Assembly: GCA_012295275.1 (NCBI GenBank)
Contig: CM022665.1
Coordinates: 43,728,652 to 43,763,651, forward strand
Direction of reading: 5' to 3'
From: Chrysomallon squamiferum
Lineage: Eukaryota; Mollusca; Gastropoda; Neomphalida; Peltospiridae
Length of the DNA stretch: 35,000 nt
The first letter of the stretch is position 1. Each line of letters begins with the position of its first letter. Below, one piece after another: positions 31,380 to 35,000 of this stretch. The position numbers were made by a program, and so were the translations under genes. Under the pieces are notes generated by a model. That model did no database searches. It worked only from the letters and a program-made list of their open reading frames with translations, and was not told where the DNA came from.

Positions 31380-31735
31380 GCAGGCAAAGCGGTACGGTGA
31401 TTCACACCAGTCTAGTAGTGAAAGCTTTACGGACGGAGGCGGAATTTAACGAATCGAAAGCTGGGGGAAATACCGCTTCGTTTAACAGGCTTTTGGGAAG
31501 AAGTCAGACGAACTGTAAAGTGTTTAAGCGTGGATTTGTCTTGCAGGTTGTCTGCTATTCTCGTTACCGCTGCTCTCGCTCTCGCCCGCTCGCTCGCTCG
31601 CTCGCTCGTTCGTTCCTTGTCTGATCTTATCGTCTGCCTCGCCAGATCGCTATCTCTTAATTCCACCATAAAAGCCGGAGCACCCGAGCAAAGCTGATGA
31701 CTTTTCGGTTATAACGCGCGGAAAAAATAAAAAGT
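31380..31735. other. CpG-rich island with (CGCT)n
   Basis: Non-repetitive CpG-containing sequence with a short (CGCT)n at about 31586-31608. ORFs of 75 (plus) and 80 (minus) codons overlap here, without domains. CATAAAAG at 31669-31676 is a weak TATA-like word. This could be a promoter or untranslated-region piece, but nothing is decisive. Confidence 0.35.
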
Positions 31736-31744
31736 AAAAAAAAA

Positions 31745-31879
31745 TAAAAAAAAAAAAAAAAAATTTCTCATTTGCTTAGTTATTTCTTTGTACATTTTAA
31801 ACAAATGTTTTGCAAAACTTTGATGATTCTGAAAAGTGGCATCATAAATAGGGCAAGCGGGCGGGGGGGAGGAGCGTGT

Positions 31880-31919
<40 letters not shown>

Positions 31920-32113
31920 TTGGAAGCCTAACCGATTCATTCAGGCGGAACGAAACAGTTTCGCAAGAATATATTAGCCATAACACGGATCGGTAAATAA
32001 TTATTGTGGTCATTTTAAAAATGACAAATCCCTTATCTACGCGATATTGCTCTCTTTCTTTAATTGTGTTCCAAAAAAACACACATACAAAATATAATAT
32101 ATGATGACAGGTG

Positions 32114-32165
<52 letters not shown>

Positions 32166-32205
32166 AAAAGTAAAAAGAAAAAGAAGAATCTGTTGAATAG
32201 CAAAG

Positions 32206-32249
<44 letters not shown>

Positions 32250-32999
32250 AGAACATTTCCTGGATGATATTTGCGTATGTCATTTCACGGTAAATCTATT
32301 TAATATTAATTTACCAAAAAAAGACTTTTCAAGTTTCTGACATTTTATGGTGTTGATAAACTTTAGTAAATAAATAATAATAAAATAAATAAATAAAACG
32401 GCTGTTCATAAAGGGGAAAAAATAAAAAAATAAAAAAAAAAACTTTGAAAAAGAAGATAAATTAGATATGTACACGTATCACCTTCCCTAACCAAATAAA
32501 TAAAAAAAAAATAAAATAAAATAAAAATAAATAATACGTAAATAAATAAGTAAATAACTAAATAAAGAAATCTATAAATAAATAAACAATGTAATAAAAT
32601 AAAATAAATTAAAACAAATTTTGCAATGCATATAAAACACATTAAAGTTAAAAAAATTTTTTAAAAAAAGGTAAAAAAGAAGAAAAAGAAAAGATGATGA
32701 AATCAATATGTCAGTATTGAACATAATTCTAAAAATAATAACATATTAACAAAATATAAACCATCATAAAAATAAATAAAAAATAAAATATAGAAAAATC
32801 ATGATTTTTTTAATTGCAAGAGAAAAAAGTACATTAACAAAGCAAAAACATTAACAAACGTCACCGAACATTTTCAGAACTTAATATACACAAAAACTAT
32901 TATTTCAAAAACTTTAACAAACAAGCAAATAAATTTATAAACCAATATAAACCAAGAAAAATAAAACAAATAATTAAAATTCAGGATTTGTTTTTAACT

Positions 33000-33044
<45 letters not shown>

Positions 33045-33180
33045 AATAAAATTAAATTAAAAATAATACTCAAAACATTTTAAAAAGAACTTAACATACA
33101 CAAATACTCTAACAAACTCTAACAAACAAGTAAATAATAAAAATAAATAAATAAATAAATAAAAAAATAAAAAAACTATA
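31745..33180. repeat. Homopolymer-rich A/T stretch
   Basis: Poly-A at about 31749-31762, poly-T at 31882-31918 (after a G-rich run at 31859-31880), poly-A at 32114-32163, 32209-32239 and 33002-33041, and AAAT-type sequence at 32365-32400, 32500-32610 and 33130-33175. The sequence between is AT-rich. No gene is seen. The long phenylalanine-rich minus ORFs are artefacts. Confidence 0.9.
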
Positions 33181-33613
33181 TTGACGAATTAGCATGGAGG
33201 GACGGACATTCTACAAACACAAGCCCACGGAGATAAAGACAGTATATTAAGAGGTACTGACAAGGGGGAGCAGTGTTTGGTCTGCTAAAGAAATCAAGCG
33301 TTAACAAAACGGGACTAAAAGAGATTCTTGCGGAAAAACACGATCAGGTAATTCCTACTACAGACACGGCTTTGGCTGCCACTGGCAATGGCCGTGTCTA
33401 TCTCACCACCCAATCACACCAATCCCGCTTTCTTATGGTCGTGTTATTTTACAGATAGCAAATCTTCACTGACAAAAAGAAAAAAAAACGCGGAAAACAA
33501 ATAAAGATTTCCTAGCCAATTGTAACCGAAAAGTCTTCGCCGAATGGTTTTGTCATTTTTGCGAGAAGTTATGAGAGGAGAGAGAAGTAAAGTTTGTTTA
33601 AATGATCTCGATG

Positions 33614-33615
<2 letters not shown>
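33181..33615. other. Unique stretch containing a hairpin
   Basis: GACACGGC at 33363-33370 pairs with GCCGTGTC at 33391-33398. Inside it, TGCC at 33377-33380 pairs with GGCA at 33384-33387 around ACT. A 61-codon ORF at 33273-33458 covers it but has no recognisable domain. Confidence 0.5.

Positions 33616-33650
<35 letters not shown>
33616..33650. repeat. (GT)n microsatellite
   Basis: GT units for about 34 bases. Confidence 0.95.
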
Positions 33651-33651
<1 letters not shown>

Positions 33652-33858
33652 TTACACGCTTACCACCTGCGTACCAATACCAATACAGCTGTGAGAGTTT
33701 TAATGTTACAACACAAACAGTTCGGATCGTGTAAAGCCAGAACAAACATTCTAAACAGTTTCACAGACACCTAAACCGATTATCTGCGAATATTATGATA
33801 ACAAAGGGAAGACGTTTTTTTTTTTTTTTTTGCTGTACATTAGACAAAACTATATCGC
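33651..33858. other. Unique stretch with poly-T
   Basis: No gene is recognised. Poly-T lies at about 33815-33831. Confidence 0.6.
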
Positions 33859-34336
33859 TGTAGATTAGATAAAGTGTTTCATTATTTGTAGGTTGAATAA
33901 CAAAGTATATAGCTATTCTATTTGTAGACTGGATACATGATTATTTGTAGATTCAAAACAACAAAGTAAAGAGCTATATGTAGATTAAATAACAAAGAGC
34001 TATTTGTAGACTGGATACATGATTATTTGTAGATTAAACAACAAAGTAAAGAGCTATATGTAGATTAAATAACAATGTATATAGCTATTTGTAGATTAGA
34101 TACATCTTTATTTGTAGATTAAACAACAAAGTATATAGCTATTTGTAGATTAGATACATCTTTATTTTTAAGATAAAAAAACAGGTATATAGCTGTTTGT
34201 AGATTAAACAACATAGCATATAGCTATTTGTAGACTGGACAAAAAAATATAGACGACAAAATATATCACTATTTGTAAATTAGATTATAAAATTAACATC
34301 TATTTGTAAATAAGAATACAAAATATATCGCTATTT
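33859..34336 (+). repeat. Minisatellite of 31-bp and 23-bp monomers
   Basis: The core TTTGTAGATTARA recurs with TGTA starts near 33859, 33887, 33923, 33946, 33979, 34005, 34028, 34059, 34090, 34113, 34144, 34167, 34198, 34229, 34274 and 34305. Spacings are mostly 31 or 23 bases. The 31-base type ends AACAAAGTATATAGCTA, the 23-base type ends GATACATNNTTA. They alternate in places, giving a 54-base dimer at 34090-34197. Confidence 0.9.
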
Positions 34337-34339
34337 TAG

Positions 34340-34385
34340 AAAAGACAGGTCGCAGGATCAAATCCCGTCAGTGGTCTCATAAAAC
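34340..34385 (+). mobile_element. SINE-like B-box remnant
   Basis: GGTCGCAGGATCAAATCCCG at 34348-34367 carries a B-box-like GGATCAAATCC and continues TCAGTGG, similar in type to the fragment near 17454. No A box or tail is seen. Confidence 0.3.
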
Positions 34386-35000
34386 ATCAGATGTATCACA
34401 GAAGTAGCGTGTGTTTTCTGACAGTTGTAAATTCAGTGTAAAACATCATTTGTTGTTTGTTACTGGGAAAGAATAATTCAGGTTGACGATGTCGAAGATG
34501 TTGTTGTTGATGATGATGATGGTGAAGATGATAACAGTGATGGAAAAAAAAGAAGAAGAAAAAATAAGAAACAGTCATAAAAGTGGAATACAGCAAGACA
34601 TAAGAAAAGCACAACAAAAAAAAAAAAAAAAAAAAAAAAAACAAAAAAAAACTAAACAAGGAAAATAAACAAAACAAAGCTTTTAATGATAATGAGACAA
34701 GAATCCCGCTGCCGTTATTCTTTTTACGATCAATAGCAAATAATCTTTTATAGGTATATTCCCAAAGTAAACCAGTCACTGAGCACTTGGTGGAACGGGA
34801 ACACGCCCAGTGGACACTGTAAAATTATGGAAGACTGAAAAAATAGAAATAGACGAAGAGAGAACAAAAATTATACCTTAACAGAAAAATAAACGAACAA
34901 TCTAACAAACAAATAAACAAACAAACAAATAAATAAACAAACAAACAAATAAATAAATAAATAAATAAAATGACGAAACAACATCAGGTGTTGGTCATTA
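34386..35000. repeat. Low-complexity end of window
   Basis: GAT/GTT triplets at about 34485-34545, A-rich sequence with poly-A at 34616-34641, a short unique part at 34680-34830, and (AAAC)n/(AAAT)n at about 34888-34970. No gene is recognised. Confidence 0.8.

Noticed and set aside
32100-32240. Poly-A runs as tails of retroposed genes
   Set aside because: No upstream gene-like sequence or flanking target duplications were found. Homopolymer runs are common throughout the window.
33859-34336. CRISPR-like spacing of short repeats
   Set aside because: The spacers are themselves related and AT-rich and the monomers abut, so this is a minisatellite in an animal genome, not a CRISPR array.

Overview
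This window looks like intergenic or intronic DNA from an animal nuclear genome. The base composition is strongly AT-rich. Dinucleotide, trinucleotide and tetranucleotide microsatellites are very dense, poly-A and poly-T runs are frequent, and no open reading frame carries a recognisable protein domain. CpG is not visibly depleted in the non-repetitive islands. A mollusc or another lophotrochozoan is my best guess from this style of sequence (long (TATG)n, (GA)n, (AC)n, (ATT)n tracts plus decayed tRNA-type SINE pieces), but nothing here proves the lineage. No bacterial, viral or organellar gene was seen.

Layout. From 1 to about 8400 there are microsatellite blocks (719-1500, 2353-2584, 3268-3522, 4205-4500, 5352-5534, 7562-7634) separated by CpG-containing islands with palindromic transcription-factor-like motifs (2870-3250, 3890-4100, 4640-5060, 5700-6290, 6650-6960). 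At 8444-8748 lies a probable non-autonomous hAT element. From 8931 to 20830 microsatellites dominate, with short minisatellites at 9767 and 10472, a large tetranucleotide inverted repeat at 14654-15045, a pentanucleotide array at 16566-16838, a decayed SINE-like piece near 17395-17515, and CpG-rich islands at 18180-18430 and 18825-19080. 

The most striking object is at 20974-23153: a foldback (snap-back) repeat with 20-bp terminal inverted repeats differing at one base, two arms that pair nearly to the centre, and an extra partial copy of the left arm separated from the rest by a (CT)n tract and a 40-bp tandem repeat. A 27-bp fragment of the same family recurs at 24862-24888 just before another (CT)n tract. 

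From 23300 to the end there are more trinucleotide arrays, one including a 160-bp duplication (23857-24085), an island with a perfect 16-bp E2F-like palindrome (26064-26079) followed by the only ORF of non-repetitive, charged composition (26138-26323, doubtful), a 110-117-bp tandem repeat (27084-27310), two minus-strand tRNA-like SINE heads (27985-28215), a CpG-rich island downstream of a TATAAATA motif (30120-30440), the longest (CT)n block (30579-30819), a homopolymer-rich stretch (31749-33180), and a two-unit minisatellite of 31-bp and 23-bp monomers (33859-34336). 

No gene pathway can be described. If the window has a function, the likeliest candidates are cis-regulatory islands and the long hairpin. 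All coordinates and repeat comparisons were made by eye, so boundaries may be off by a few bases.
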